DNA from: Luteibacter mycovicinus
GTDB taxonomy: Bacteria; Pseudomonadota; Gammaproteobacteria; Xanthomonadales; Rhodanobacteraceae
Assembly: GCF_000745235.1 (NCBI RefSeq)
Contig: NZ_JQNL01000001.1
Coordinates: 1,116,001 to 1,180,000 of the forward strand
Length of the DNA: 64,000 bases
Direction: 5' to 3'
Part shown: piece after piece, positions 1 to 9,225 of the stretch
Layout: each line of letters opens with the position of its first letter
Numbering within the stretch: position 1 is the stretch's first letter
Notes under the pieces: generated by a model
The model's input: the letters and a program-made list of their open reading frames with translations, nothing else
Databases searched by the model: none
What the model was told of the DNA's origin: nothing
Program-made: the position numbers and the translations under genes

Positions 1-119
1 TTGACGGCCGATACCGCGTACATCACCACGAACAACGCGAGCAGCAACGTGATCAGATCGCCATAGGGGATCGCCCAGCGCTCGTGATTGATGTGCTCTT
101 CGTGGTGGCGGCGCTTCAC
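1..119 (-). CDS. motD: Flagellar motor stator protein MotD, N-terminal part only
   Basis: This is the first 39 codons of a MotB-family stator subunit, cut by the left edge of the window. The visible protein has a short charged cytoplasmic head rich in His, Lys and Glu, then WAIPYGDLITLLLALFVVMY. That single membrane helix carries the Asp that conducts protons in MotB-type proteins. It starts at GTG and overlaps the motC stop in a GTGA arrangement, so the two are translationally coupled. MotD pairs with MotC as the second stator set of Pseudomonas-type polar flagella. The peptidoglycan-binding OmpA-like domain would lie outside the window. Confidence 0.88.
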   Translation of the reverse strand, partial: MKRRHHEEHINHERWAIPYGDLITLLLALFVVMYAVSAV

Positions 120-856
120 GAGAGAAACCCCTGAAGCTTGCTCTCGATGTGCCGCGGGTTATCGCCCTGGGCGATCGAGACGAGGCCTTCGACGAGGATC
201 TCGCGCATCTGCGACCGCTGACGGGCCAGGCCTTTCAGGCGTGACGCCATGGGCAGCGCCAGCAGATTGGCCAGGCCGATACCGTAAATGGTGGCGACGA
301 AGGCGGCCGCGATGCCGTGGCCGAGCTTGCTCGGTTCGGCCAGGTTCTGCATGACCGACATGAGGCCCATGACGGCACCGATGATGCCCATCGTCGGCGA
401 GTACGCACCGGCGTTTTCGTACACCTTGGCGGCTTCGATGTCGTTGTGCTCGCGTGCGAGCACTTCCACCTCGAGCACGGAGCGCATGGCGTCCGGCTCG
501 GTGCCATCCACCAAAAGCTGAAGCCCCTTACGGATGAAGGGGTCCGATTCGCGCTCGATGGCAGGTTCCAGCCCGAGCAGGCCGGTGCGCCGGGATATCT
601 CGCTCCAGCCGACGATGCGGCTGACGAGGTTTTCCGATTCGATATCCGGCGGGCGATACACCCACGGCAGCATGCTCCACGCACGCTTGAGTACCGGCCC
701 CGGCGTCTGCACCAGCAGCGCGGCCAGGGTGCCGAGGAAGACGATGACGAACGCCGCCGGGTTCCACAGGGCATCGAGACTCGAGCCTTTGAGGATGGTC
801 CCCACGATGATGACCACGAAGGCCAGGATCGTGCCGACGACGCTCACGATATCCAT
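116..856 (-). CDS. motC: Flagellar motor stator protein MotC (MotA family)
   Basis: This 246-residue inner-membrane protein belongs to the MotA/TolQ/ExbB proton-channel family. It forms the torque-generating stator with MotD. Hydrophobic helices are visible at about residues 4-24 and 30-48. A second pair surrounds about 150-200 and contains the typical stretch SPTMGIIGAVMGL. The long cytoplasmic loop between the pairs is charged, as needed for contact with FliG. The start codon lies one base from the cheA stop, and the stop overlaps motD. The gene is thus the penultimate visible member of the che-mot operon. The motCD order and the location next to cheA match the Pseudomonas/Xanthomonas arrangement, hence MotC rather than MotA. 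Confidence 0.93.
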   Translation of the reverse strand: MDIVSVVGTILAFVVIIVGTILKGSSLDALWNPAAFVIVFLGTLAALLVQTPGPVLKRAWSMLPWVYRPPDIESENLVSRIVGWSEISRRTGLLGLEPAIERESDPFIRKGLQLLVDGTEPDAMRSVLEVEVLAREHNDIEAAKVYENAGAYSPTMGIIGAVMGLMSVMQNLAEPSKLGHGIAAAFVATIYGIGLANLLALPMASRLKGLARQRSQMREILVEGLVSIAQGDNPRHIESKLQGFLS

Positions 857-857
857 G

Positions 858-2921
858 TCAGACAGCCATCCTCAATGAAGGCAGCACCTGCCCACTGTCA
901 TCGGCCAGACCGGCAAGGTCGAGCACGAGGGAGATACGCCCGTCACCGGTGATGGTCGCCCCGGCGACACCTGGAACGTCCTTGAGGAACGGGCCCAGCG
1001 GCTTGGCCATGACGTCTTCGCGGCCGAGCACTTCGTCGACCAGGCAACCCAGTGTCTGGTGACCGATCTGCACGACGACGACATGGCCGCCCTTCCCACT
1101 CACCCCGGCCCAGTGACCGAGGTCGGCGAGCGGCAAGGCGCGCTGACGGTGCGACGCGACGATGCGGCCGTCGAGCTCCTGGATCTGACCGGGAACGAGC
1201 TCGAACACTTCGGTGACATTGGACAGCGGGAGCGAAAGCAGACGATGACCGACGCGAACCATCAGCACGCGCATGATCGCCAGCGTCAGCGGCACCGACA
1301 GGCGTACCGTGCTGCCATGACCGACACGCGAGTCGATGGACAGCGTGCCGCCCAGTTCGACGATCTTGGTCTTGACCACGTCCATGCCGACGCCGCGGCC
1401 GGAAATGTCGGACACCGTGCTGGCGGTCGAGAAGCCCGGGCGGAAGACGATTTCGTAGCATTCGCGCTCGTCCAGACGCGCGGCCTGCTCGGCGTCCATC
1501 AGGCCCTTTTCGACGGCCTTGCGGCGCAGGACCTCGGGATCCATGCCCTTGCCGTCGTCGGTGACGGTAATGACGATGCGGTCGCCGTACTGGCCAGCGG
1601 CGAGGCGCACCGTGCCCAGACGCGACTTGCCTTCGGCCGCGCGCACGTCAGGCATCTCGATGCCGTGATCCACCGCGTTACGCAGCAAATGCACGAGCGG
1701 ATCGGCGAGCGCCTCGACCACGGTGCGATCGATATCGGTTTCTTCGCCTTCCGTGACGAGTTCGATCTCTTTACCGAGCTGGCGGGCGAGGTCACGAATG
1801 ATGCGCGGGAAACGGGAGAACAGTTTGCCGACGGGCTGCATGCGCATGCGCAGCACCGCATTCTGCAAGTCTTCCGCCACGCGCTCCAGCTCGCCGATGG
1901 CACGTTCCATCGGATCGTTACCACCGCGCGGGGCGAGGCTGGTGAGGCGGTTGCGCACGAGCACGAGCTCGCCCGCGGCGTCGACCAGGCTGTCGAGACG
2001 ATGCGTGTCGACGCGAACCGTCGTGTCGGCGGCGGACGCGGCGCGCTTTTCGCCAGCCGCGGCGGACGCGACCTTCGCTGCGGGAGCAGCCACTGCGGGC
2101 GGTGCGGGTGCAGCGACGGGAACCACGGCGAGCGCAGGCGTGGAAGCGACAACGGCCGCCGCACCACCGACCGCACCCGGCGCTGCCGTGCCGTGAAGGG
2201 AATCCAGCAAGGCTTCGAATTCGTCGTCGCTGATCGCGTCGTTACTCGACGGCAAGGGTGCGGCAGCGACCACGGGTGCGGGCGTCGGTGCCGATGCGGA
2301 AACCGCTGCGCTGTCCGCGCCTGGCGCACCCGTGCCGTACAACGAATCCAGCAGCGCTTCGAACTCGTCATCGTTGATCGTCGCGGACGAGGCCGGTGCC
2401 GGCGCGCGGTCGGTGCGCGCGGCGTCGAGCATCGCCTCGAATTCATCTTCGATCGGGTCGTACGCTTTCGGCGCGGAAGGTGCCGCGACCGTCGAAGAGA
2501 CCGGTACCGCCAAGGCAACGGGAGCCGCGGATACGGCACGACCGGGAATCAGCAGCCGGTCGAGCAGCGAACGCGGCGCGGGCTCGATCGGCACGCCGCC
2601 ATCGGCGGCGCGCATCATGTCGTTGAGCAGGTCGAGCGACTCGAGCAGCGCATCCATGAAGGCGGCGTTGAGCACGATCGTGCCGTTACGCGCTTCGTTC
2701 AGAAGATCTTCGCCACGATGGCACAGCTCCACCATGGGATTGAGCCCAAGGAAGCCCGCACCGCCCTTCACGGTGTGGAACGCACGGAAGACCGCGTTCA
2801 GCAGCTCCGTGTCGTTCGGCGACGCTTCGAGATCCACGAGCTGCTCGCCCAGGCTCTCGAGCAGTTCGCGCGCTTCGATCAGGAAGACGTTGAGCAGCTC
2901 GTTGTCCAGCTCCACGCTCAT
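858..2921 (-). CDS. cheA: Chemotaxis histidine kinase CheA with a repeated linker peptide and no visible P2 domain
   Basis: CheA autophosphorylates and passes phosphate to CheY. The start chosen gives 687 residues beginning MSVELDNELL. The Hpt (P1) domain has His49 in AFHTVKGGAGF. Next comes an Ala/Pro-rich linker at about residues 121-297, where a folded P2 domain would normally sit. The linker contains three near-identical acidic peptides, at about 155-168, 182-196 and 230-244, with core DEFEALLDSL. After it come the P3 dimerisation helices, the ATPase domain (N box LLRNAVDHGIE, GRGVGMDVV) and a C-terminal CheW-like P5 domain. The gene lies between cheZ (7-bp gap) and motC. An in-frame start 25 codons upstream would overlap cheZ and is less likely. 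Confidence 0.95.
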   Translation of the reverse strand: MSVELDNELLNVFLIEARELLESLGEQLVDLEASPNDTELLNAVFRAFHTVKGGAGFLGLNPMVELCHRGEDLLNEARNGTIVLNAAFMDALLESLDLLNDMMRAADGGVPIEPAPRSLLDRLLIPGRAVSAAPVALAVPVSSTVAAPSAPKAYDPIEDEFEAMLDAARTDRAPAPASSATINDDEFEALLDSLYGTGAPGADSAAVSASAPTPAPVVAAAPLPSSNDAISDDEFEALLDSLHGTAAPGAVGGAAAVVASTPALAVVPVAAPAPPAVAAPAAKVASAAAGEKRAASAADTTVRVDTHRLDSLVDAAGELVLVRNRLTSLAPRGGNDPMERAIGELERVAEDLQNAVLRMRMQPVGKLFSRFPRIIRDLARQLGKEIELVTEGEETDIDRTVVEALADPLVHLLRNAVDHGIEMPDVRAAEGKSRLGTVRLAAGQYGDRIVITVTDDGKGMDPEVLRRKAVEKGLMDAEQAARLDERECYEIVFRPGFSTASTVSDISGRGVGMDVVKTKIVELGGTLSIDSRVGHGSTVRLSVPLTLAIMRVLMVRVGHRLLSLPLSNVTEVFELVPGQIQELDGRIVASHRQRALPLADLGHWAGVSGKGGHVVVVQIGHQTLGCLVDEVLGREDVMAKPLGPFLKDVPGVAGATITGDGRISLVLDLAGLADDSGQVLPSLRMAV

Positions 2922-2928
2922 AGCGGGC

Positions 2929-3570
2929 TCAGAATCCGAATTCGCTGAGGAGGCGATCCACTTCGTCCTGGCTGACCTTGTCCGCGGCCGGCGCATTGCC
3001 GCCCGCGAGCGACCCGGTCAGACGGACCAGCTCGACCAGCGACGACTCGACCTTGGCCATGAACGCCTCGACCTGCGCCACGCGCTGACCGGAAAGATCC
3101 TGCCACGACTGGGCTTCGACCATTTCGCCCAGGCCGATGTCGCAGCTCTGCGCGAAATCGCCCACGCGCACGGCAAGCGCCGTCGCGTTAGCGCCAAATG
3201 CCGGGTCGGCATGATCGAGCACCAGCACTTCGTCGGCCTGCTTCGCCAGCGCCTGGGCCTGCGGACGCAGCTTTTCGCTGAAGTCCAGCGTGCGGTGCGC
3301 CGCGGTCGAGCTCATCTCGAGCACGTCACGCAGATGCTTGCGCGCATCGCTCATGTTGCCGGGCACGCCGTCGGTCGAAATGTCCGAAGCGAGGCGGCGC
3401 ACGGATTCGTGCAGGTCGCGCGCAAGGTGGCCCAGCGCCAGGAACAGGTGCTGCTCGCGGCTGCGGATCAGGTTGTCGAGTGCCTTTTCGAACGCGGCGC
3501 CGTCGTCGGCCTCGAGCAGCTCGCGCAGTTCGGGGACGACCTCTTGGCCGGGGGAGAGCATCGTATTCAT
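2929..3570 (-). CDS. cheZ: CheY-P phosphatase CheZ
   Basis: The 213-residue helical protein dephosphorylates CheY-P. The catalytic signature appears as MVEAQSWQDLSGQ, holding the Asp and Gln that correspond to the active-site pair of the enterobacterial enzyme. The C-terminal tail DEVDRLLSEFGF is the amphipathic CheY-docking helix, after a disordered linker. A GGGAA ribosome-binding sequence precedes the ATG. The gene lies 10 bp after cheY and 7 bp before cheA, in one che operon. The tail resembles the FliM N-terminus and the linker peptides of the neighbouring CheA. Confidence 0.95.
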   Translation of the reverse strand: MNTMLSPGQEVVPELRELLEADDGAAFEKALDNLIRSREQHLFLALGHLARDLHESVRRLASDISTDGVPGNMSDARKHLRDVLEMSSTAAHRTLDFSEKLRPQAQALAKQADEVLVLDHADPAFGANATALAVRVGDFAQSCDIGLGEMVEAQSWQDLSGQRVAQVEAFMAKVESSLVELVRLTGSLAGGNAPAADKVSQDEVDRLLSEFGF

Positions 3571-3580
3571 CGTTATTCCC

Positions 3581-3970
3581 TTAGCCCGCAGCCGCGGCGA
3601 GTCGTTCGAAGATCTTGTCGAGCTTTTCCTTCAGCGTGACCGCCGTGAAAGGCTTGACGACGTAGCCGTTAACACCGCTCTGCGCGGCGGCGATGATCTG
3701 GTCGCGGTTGTTCTCCGCGGTCACCATCAGCACCGGCAAGGACTTCAGACCGGCATCGGCGCGGATGGCGCGAAGCAGGTCGATGCCCGTCATGTTGGGC
3801 ATGTTCCAGTCGGTGACGACGAGGTCGATCGGCTGCGAGCGCAGCAACGCGAGGGCCGCGTTACCGTCTTCGGCTTCCTGGATGAGCGTGTTGGTGAAAC
3901 CCAACTCGACCAGGAGATTCCTGACGATGCGCCGCATGGTGGAAAAGTCGTCCACCACGAGGATCTTCAT
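3581..3970 (-). CDS. cheY: Chemotaxis response regulator CheY
   Basis: A single receiver domain of 129 residues. The acidic pair is in [10 protein letters not shown], the phospho-acceptor is Asp54 in VVTDWNMP, the switch Thr is at 84 (MVTAE) and the conserved Lys at 106 (VVKPF). CheY-P binds FliM to change motor rotation, and CheA phosphorylates it. The ATG at 3970 gives the usual [10 protein letters not shown] start. An in-frame TTG four codons earlier is possible but has no better ribosome-binding site. The gene follows fliA after about 65 bp and starts the che block. Confidence 0.95.
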   Translation of the reverse strand: MKILVVDDFSTMRRIVRNLLVELGFTNTLIQEAEDGNAALALLRSQPIDLVVTDWNMPNMTGIDLLRAIRADAGLKSLPVLMVTAENNRDQIIAAAQSGVNGYVVKPFTAVTLKEKLDKIFERLAAAAG

Positions 3971-4017
3971 GTTCTTGTCCAAAACTGCTCTCCGCCACGT
4001 GCTTTTTCTTTACCGGC

Positions 4018-4037
4018 GACGGCACCGCGATGCCGTC
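4018..4037 (-). terminator. Hairpin at the fliA stop codon
   Basis: A perfect inverted repeat, GACGGCA-N6-TGCCGTC, starts at the fliA stop codon in the fliA-cheY gap. No U-tract follows on the minus strand. It is therefore better read as a processing or stabilising hairpin, or an attenuator, than as a strong terminator. Confidence 0.4.
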
Positions 4038-4767
4038 ACTGCTTGTCTTTCCAACCCGTCATGCGTGCACGCAGGCGAATCAGGGCCTGGCCATGGATCT
4101 GGCACACGCGCGACTCGCTCACACCCAGTACCACACCGATTTCTTTCAGGTTGAGCTCTTCATCGTAGTACAGCGACATCACCAGCTTCTCGCGTTCCGG
4201 CAGGCCGTCGATCGATTGCGCCAGCGCGTCGCGCAGGCCGTTCTTCTCGAAGTTGCCCTCCGGGCCCGAGGCGTCGGGGTCCGCGACGTCGATCGCCGCG
4301 CCTTCGTCGCCTTCCGGCGCCGTGAGGCTCAGCAACCGCGCGCTCGCCGCGTCGGCCAGAATCTGGTTGTACTCCATGGCGTCGATACCCAGCCGCTTCA
4401 TCACTTCCGCGTCTTCGGCGTCGCCACCCGTTTCGTTCTCGATCTGCCTCGTTACTTCAGCCACCTCGCGCAACTTCCGGTGGACGGAGCGCGGGGTCCA
4501 GTCCGTCTTGCGCAGTTCGTCCAGCATGGCGCCACGAATGCGGATGCCCGCATAGGTCTCGAAGCTGGCCGCGCGAGTCGGCGAGTAATTTCTTGCGGCC
4601 TCGAGCAGTCCGATCATTCCGGCCTGCATGAGGTCATTCGCGTCCACGCTTGGCGGCAGGCGGCCCATCAGGTGATAGGCGATCCGGCGCACCAGGGGTG
4701 CATGCGTTTTAACCAGTTGATCCGCTGGAACTCTAGTGATTTCAAGGTATTCGCTAGCGACACTCAC
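4036..4767 (-). CDS. fliA: Flagellar sigma factor FliA (sigma-28)
   Basis: This 243-residue group-3 sigma-70 family factor recognises late flagellar promoters. Region 2 is seen in DLMQAGMIGLLEAARNY and ASFETYAGIRIRGAMLDELR. Region 4 has a helix-turn-helix ending LKEIGVVLGVSESRVCQIHGQAL. It starts at GTG, overlapping the flhG stop as GTGA. Within the window its expected targets are the sigma-28 promoters before fliC, flgM and cheV. Its anti-sigma factor FlgM is encoded at 43,292. A 7-bp hairpin follows its stop codon. Confidence 0.95.
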   Translation of the reverse strand: MSVASEYLEITRVPADQLVKTHAPLVRRIAYHLMGRLPPSVDANDLMQAGMIGLLEAARNYSPTRAASFETYAGIRIRGAMLDELRKTDWTPRSVHRKLREVAEVTRQIENETGGDAEDAEVMKRLGIDAMEYNQILADAASARLLSLTAPEGDEGAAIDVADPDASGPEGNFEKNGLRDALAQSIDGLPEREKLVMSLYYDEELNLKEIGVVLGVSESRVCQIHGQALIRLRARMTGWKDKQ

Positions 4768-5690
4768 AGCGGCAGCCCTCCCCCCATGTGGTTCCGTTCG
4801 GCGAAAAAGCCGATGCGACCCTGCACCCGGGGTTCGGGTTCACCCCATGTATCGACCGACCGGGCCAGATTCTTGAATCCCACCGCCGAGCGGCTGCTCG
4901 GCCAGGCGTCGACCACGGCCGCCTGACGGCGGATGGCCTGACGCAGGTACTCGTCGTGCGGAACCATGCCCATGAAATCCAGGGACACGTCCAGGAAGCG
5001 GTTGGTCACGCGGGCCAGCTTCTCGAACAGCTGACGGCCTTCCTGCGCATGGCGGACCATGTTGGCGACGATGCGGAAGCGGTTCACGTCGAACTCGCGG
5101 CTCATCACCTTGATCAGCGCGTAGGCGTCGGTCAGCGAGGCCGGCTCGTCGCAGACCACGACCACCACTTCGTCGGAGGCTGCCGCGAACATCGACACGC
5201 TGTCGGAGATGCCGGCGGCGGTGTCGACGATCAGATATTCGGGGGCGACCGGGTATTCGTCGAAGGCGCGGATCACGGCGGCGTGCTCGATATTCGGCAG
5301 CTGCGCCATGCGGCGCGCGCCCGAGGTCGCCGGGATCACCTTCAGGCCGTGGTTGGCGTGGAGGATCAGGTCCTCGATGCGGCACTCGCCTTCGAGCATG
5401 TGGCCCAGATGGCGCGTGGGCTGCAGGCCCAGCAGCACATCGATGTTCGCCATGGCCAGATCCGCGTCCAGCAGGACCACGTCACGGCCGCCCATCGCGA
5501 GCGCCATGCCGAGGTTGACCGCCACCGTGGTCTTGCCCACGCCGCCCTTGCCGCCCGCCACCGCGATGCTGCGCGTGGGACGACGGTCGGCGAGCCAGTT
5601 GAGCCCAGCAGCCTGGGTGGAATCGACGTGTGTGTTCATGAAGGAATTCACTGCCGTGAAGGGGTGTGCGGATGCGGATGCCGTGGTCAC
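4764..5690 (-). CDS. flhG: Flagellar number regulator FlhG/FleN (MinD-like ATPase)
   Basis: A ParA/MinD-superfamily ATPase of up to 308 residues that limits polar flagellar number, acting with FlhF and restraining FleQ. The deviant Walker A motif GGKGGVGKTT is visible. It is followed by LLDADLAMANID and the switch LIVDTAAGISDSV. The N-terminal peptide near DSTQAAGL resembles the segment that stimulates the FlhF GTPase. The longest frame starts at GTG 5690, and an ATG at 5639 (MNTHVDSTQ) is an equally credible start giving 291 residues. It lies between flhF and fliA, and overlaps fliA by 4 bases. Confidence 0.93.
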   Translation of the reverse strand: MTTASASAHPFTAVNSFMNTHVDSTQAAGLNWLADRRPTRSIAVAGGKGGVGKTTVAVNLGMALAMGGRDVVLLDADLAMANIDVLLGLQPTRHLGHMLEGECRIEDLILHANHGLKVIPATSGARRMAQLPNIEHAAVIRAFDEYPVAPEYLIVDTAAGISDSVSMFAAASDEVVVVVCDEPASLTDAYALIKVMSREFDVNRFRIVANMVRHAQEGRQLFEKLARVTNRFLDVSLDFMGMVPHDEYLRQAIRRQAAVVDAWPSSRSAVGFKNLARSVDTWGEPEPRVQGRIGFFAERNHMGGGLPL

Positions 5691-5709
5691 GTTACTTCAG
5701 TTCCCGGTG

Positions 5710-7077
5710 TCAGGCGATGGCTGGCGCGGTGGAGAAGCCGAAACGGTCGGCGAGAATCGCGTCGTCCGGTTCGTCGGTGCGCTGCTTGACGAGTTGAGCG
5801 GCCAGGCAGACGAGTTTGCGCGCATCCGCGGAGGCGATGTCTTCCGGCACGCGCTGGCCATCCGTGCTGTAGTCCAGCGGCAGTCCGTGGCGGATGACGG
5901 CCGACAGGGCACCGCCGATCAGCGGGGCCTCGTCGAGCTTGGTCAGGATCGCGGTCTGCGGCGCCAGCGGCGCGTAGGCACGGATCGCGTTGTCGATGGC
6001 CTGCGCCTGCGCGTTCGCGGCAAGCACGAGGCAGACACGCACCTCGGTCATCGCGCGCAGGGTGTCGAACTGCTGCTGCAGCTTCGGATCGTTACCGGCC
6101 AGGCCGGCGGTGTCGATCAGTACGGTGTGCTTGCCACGCAGCTGGAGCAGCACGTTGCGGAGGCTCTGTGCATCGTGGGCGTTGTAAACGCGCACGCCGA
6201 GCAGGCGGCCGTAATGTTCCAGCTGGGCGCCCGCACCGATGCGGTACTGGTCGGCACTGATCAGCGCGACGTTCGAGGCGCCGTGGCGGAGCACCGCACG
6301 CGCCGCAAGCTTGGCGATGGTGGTGGTCTTGCCGACGCCCGTCGTTCCGACCAGAGCGGTGACGGCGCTACCGGCGGTGTCGGCGTTGCGGCCGCTGGTA
6401 CGGATGTTGCGCGAGAGGATGCCCAGCGGCAGGTAGCGGGCCTGCTCGGCGGTCATGCCCGGCGGTAGCTCGGCGCAGAGCGCGCGAGCCACGTCGCCGT
6501 CGATGCCCAGGCGGGTCATCTCGCGGAGCACGCGGGCGCGCAGCGGCTGGTCGCGGTCCATCTGATTCCAGGCGAGCGTGGACAACTGCACTTCCAGCAT
6601 CTCACGCAGGCTGTTGATCTCGGCACGCACGCCATTGACGGCGGCGTCGCTGTTCGCGTTGTGGTTCGGGGCGACCGTCGCGGCGCGCACCACATCGGCG
6701 ACGCTGGCGGCGAGCGCGGCGCTCGACTGACGCTGCGGCGCATTCGGATTCGCGACCTGCGGAGCGGCGGGCGCCGGAGCACCGCGCGTCACACGTTCGA
6801 CAGCGGCGGCGGTCGCGGCCTTGGCCTGATCGATGCGTGCGGCGAAGTCGTTGTCGCGGCGCGCGCGGATCGGGGCTTCCTCGCGCTCGCGCGGCGGAAG
6901 ATCGACACCGAAGCCGGCTTCACGCACCAGCGCTTCGTCGTAATCCAGCGCCGCGATGATCTCGATACCGTCGTCCAGCCGACGGGTCGACAGGATCACG
7001 GCATCCGGGCCCTGCTCGTCGCGCACCTGGCGCATGGCCTGGCGCATGTCGGGGGCTACGAAGCGTTTGATTTTCAT
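5710..7077 (-). CDS. flhF: Polar flagellar assembly GTPase FlhF
   Basis: An SRP-family GTPase of 455 residues that sets polar placement of the flagellum. The N-terminal B domain begins MKIKRFVAPDMRQAMRQV. A long Ala-rich middle follows, then the NG GTPase with P-loop VGTTGVGKTTTIAKLAARA, DTAGL and TKLDEAP. The ATG at 7077 is preferred because it gives the family's typical N-terminus. A GTG at 7110 would add 11 unrelated residues. The gene lies between flhA and flhG, the usual position in polar flagellates. Confidence 0.95.
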   Translation of the reverse strand: MKIKRFVAPDMRQAMRQVRDEQGPDAVILSTRRLDDGIEIIAALDYDEALVREAGFGVDLPPREREEAPIRARRDNDFAARIDQAKAATAAAVERVTRGAPAPAAPQVANPNAPQRQSSAALAASVADVVRAATVAPNHNANSDAAVNGVRAEINSLREMLEVQLSTLAWNQMDRDQPLRARVLREMTRLGIDGDVARALCAELPPGMTAEQARYLPLGILSRNIRTSGRNADTAGSAVTALVGTTGVGKTTTIAKLAARAVLRHGASNVALISADQYRIGAGAQLEHYGRLLGVRVYNAHDAQSLRNVLLQLRGKHTVLIDTAGLAGNDPKLQQQFDTLRAMTEVRVCLVLAANAQAQAIDNAIRAYAPLAPQTAILTKLDEAPLIGGALSAVIRHGLPLDYSTDGQRVPEDIASADARKLVCLAAQLVKQRTDEPDDAILADRFGFSTAPAIA

Positions 7078-7110
7078 GCGTTCGATCCTGTGTCCATGTT
7101 CATTCCCCAC

Positions 7111-9222
7111 TTACCTGCCGAGCGCCGTCACCAGCTTGACGCGTCGGTTATCCGGAACTTCGTTGTAAGCGAGTACATGCAGGTTTTGGGCCACATGACG
7201 CGTGAAGCGCGAAAGCCATGGACGAAGCGCAGGAGAGACCAGCAATACCGCCGGTTCGCCGGCCGCTTCCTGGCGTCGTGCGGCCTCGGCGACGTTCTGC
7301 TGAAGACGATCGGCCAGACCCGGCTCCACGGCCGCGCCGGTCGGACCGCCACCCTGCAGCGACTGCAGCAGGATCTGCTCGAGTTCCGGCGCCAAAGTAA
7401 TGACGGGCACTTCCGAACCCAGGCCGGCGATCTCCTGCACGATCTGACGACCGAGCGTGACGCGTACGGCGGCGGCGAGCACGCCGGGATCCTGACTCTG
7501 ACCCGCGTGCTCCGCCAGCGACTCGACAATGCCGCGGAAGTTGCGGATGGGGACGCGCTCGGCGAGCAGGTTCTGCAGCACCTTGACCACCGCGCCCAGC
7601 GACAGCCGCTTGGGCACGAGATCTTCGACCAGCTTCGGCGTCTGCTGAGCCAGACGGTCGAGCAGCTGCTGTACGTCCTGGTGGCCGATGAGTTCGTGGG
7701 CGTGGTTCTGCAGAATGTGCGACAGGTGCGTGGCGATGACGGTGGCCGGGTCGACCACGGTGTAGCCCAGCGTCTGCGCGTGCTCGCGCATGCCCGGCTC
7801 GATCCACACGGCATCGAGGCCGAAGGCGGGATCGCGCGTGGCGATGCCGTTGATCGTGCCGTGCACGCGGCCCGGATCGATCGCGAGCATGCGCTCGGTA
7901 TGGATTTCGGCCTCGCCCATCGGCACGCCCATCAGCGAAATGCGATAGCCGTGCGGTGCGAGATCGAGGTTGTCGCGAATGTGGACGGACGGGACGAGAA
8001 AGCCGAGCTCCTGCGACAGCTTGCGACGCACGGATTTGATCCGCGCCATGAGCTCGCCGCCCTGCGCCTTGTCCACCAGCGGAATCAGGCGATAGCCGAC
8101 TTCCAGGCCGATGGTGTCGACCTGCGCCACGTCTTCCCACGAGAGTTCGAGACGCTCGGCCGGCGGCGCGGACTCCAGCGCCAGATCGGTACCCGGGGCA
8201 CCCGGCGTGCCGGTGGCGCCACCCTCGGCAACGAGGTTCTTGCGCTGCTGCAGCTTCCACGCGGCAAAGCCGGCGCCACCGGCCAGCAGAAGGAACGGAA
8301 TGTTCGGCATCCCGGGGATCAGACCCATCGTGCCGAGCACGGCGGCGGCCACGCCCAGCGCCTTGGGCTGACCGAACAGCTGGCCCATCACGTGCTTGCC
8401 CATCTCCTGCGACTTGGACACGCGGGTGACGATGACCGCCGTGGCGATCGAGAGCATCAGGCCGGGGACCTGGGCGACGAGGCCGTCACCAATGGTCAGC
8501 AGCGTGTAGGTACGCGCGGCTTCGCCGGCCGACAGGCCATGCTGGAACATGCCGATGAAGAAGCCACCCAGCATGTTGATGGCGAGGATGAGCATGCCCG
8601 CCGTGGCATCGCCGCGGACGAACTTGGACGCACCGTCCATCGAGCCGTAGAAGTCGGCTTCCTCACGCACTTCCTGGCGGCGCTCGCGCGCCTGTTCCTG
8701 GGTCAGCAGACCGGCGTTGAGATCGGCGTCGATCGCCATCTGCTTGCCGGGCATAGCGTCGAGGGTGAAGCGGGCGGTCACTTCGGACACGCGGGTGGCG
8801 CCCTTGGTGACGACCACGAAGTTGATGATGGTGAGGATGGCGAAGACGACGAAACCGACGGCGAAGTTGCCGCCGATGACGAACTCGGCGAAGGCCTCGA
8901 TGACCTTGCCCGCGGCGCCCGGGCCGTTATGACCGTGCAGCAGCACCACGCGGGTGGAAGCGATGTTCAGCGCCAGGCGCAGCAAGGTGGCGAACAGCAC
9001 CACCGTCGGGAACGAGGCCAGCTCCAGCGGGCGCATCACGTACATGGTGGCGAGCAGGATCACCAGCGACAACGCGATGTTGAAGGTGAACAGCAGGTCC
9101 AGCATGAAGGGCGGCAGCGGCAGCATCATCATGCCGAGCATGATCAGCATGGCGACCGGCGCCGCCACGCCTCGGCGGCCGATCTGCCGGAACGTACCCA
9201 TCAGGTTGGTGGAAGCGGCCAT
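7111..9222 (-). CDS. flhA: Flagellar type III export gate protein FlhA
   Basis: A 703-residue integral membrane export-gate subunit. The N-terminal half has about eight hydrophobic helices and the conserved FHIPEP-family cytoplasmic loop, with GATRVSEVTARFTLDAMPGKQMAIDAD-type sequence at about residues 135-165. The C-terminal half is the soluble domain that forms the nonameric ring and docks chaperone-substrate complexes. It follows flhB with a 3-bp gap and precedes flhF directly. Length and domain order are normal. Confidence 0.97.
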   Translation of the reverse strand: MAASTNLMGTFRQIGRRGVAAPVAMLIMLGMMMLPLPPFMLDLLFTFNIALSLVILLATMYVMRPLELASFPTVVLFATLLRLALNIASTRVVLLHGHNGPGAAGKVIEAFAEFVIGGNFAVGFVVFAILTIINFVVVTKGATRVSEVTARFTLDAMPGKQMAIDADLNAGLLTQEQARERRQEVREEADFYGSMDGASKFVRGDATAGMLILAINMLGGFFIGMFQHGLSAGEAARTYTLLTIGDGLVAQVPGLMLSIATAVIVTRVSKSQEMGKHVMGQLFGQPKALGVAAAVLGTMGLIPGMPNIPFLLLAGGAGFAAWKLQQRKNLVAEGGATGTPGAPGTDLALESAPPAERLELSWEDVAQVDTIGLEVGYRLIPLVDKAQGGELMARIKSVRRKLSQELGFLVPSVHIRDNLDLAPHGYRISLMGVPMGEAEIHTERMLAIDPGRVHGTINGIATRDPAFGLDAVWIEPGMREHAQTLGYTVVDPATVIATHLSHILQNHAHELIGHQDVQQLLDRLAQQTPKLVEDLVPKRLSLGAVVKVLQNLLAERVPIRNFRGIVESLAEHAGQSQDPGVLAAAVRVTLGRQIVQEIAGLGSEVPVITLAPELEQILLQSLQGGGPTGAAVEPGLADRLQQNVAEAARRQEAAGEPAVLLVSPALRPWLSRFTRHVAQNLHVLAYNEVPDNRRVKLVTALGR

Positions 9223-9225
9223 TCG

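Noticed and set aside
1059..2948. A 629-codon plus-strand open frame opposite cheA
   Set aside because: High GC leaves few stop codons on the antisense strand. The translation is His/Arg/Gln-rich with no domain, while cheA is certain.
3983..4017. A TAAAG motif in the fliA-cheY gap as a sigma-28 promoter of cheY
   Set aside because: No GCCGATAA-like -10 follows at the right distance. cheY is probably read from the upstream transcript.
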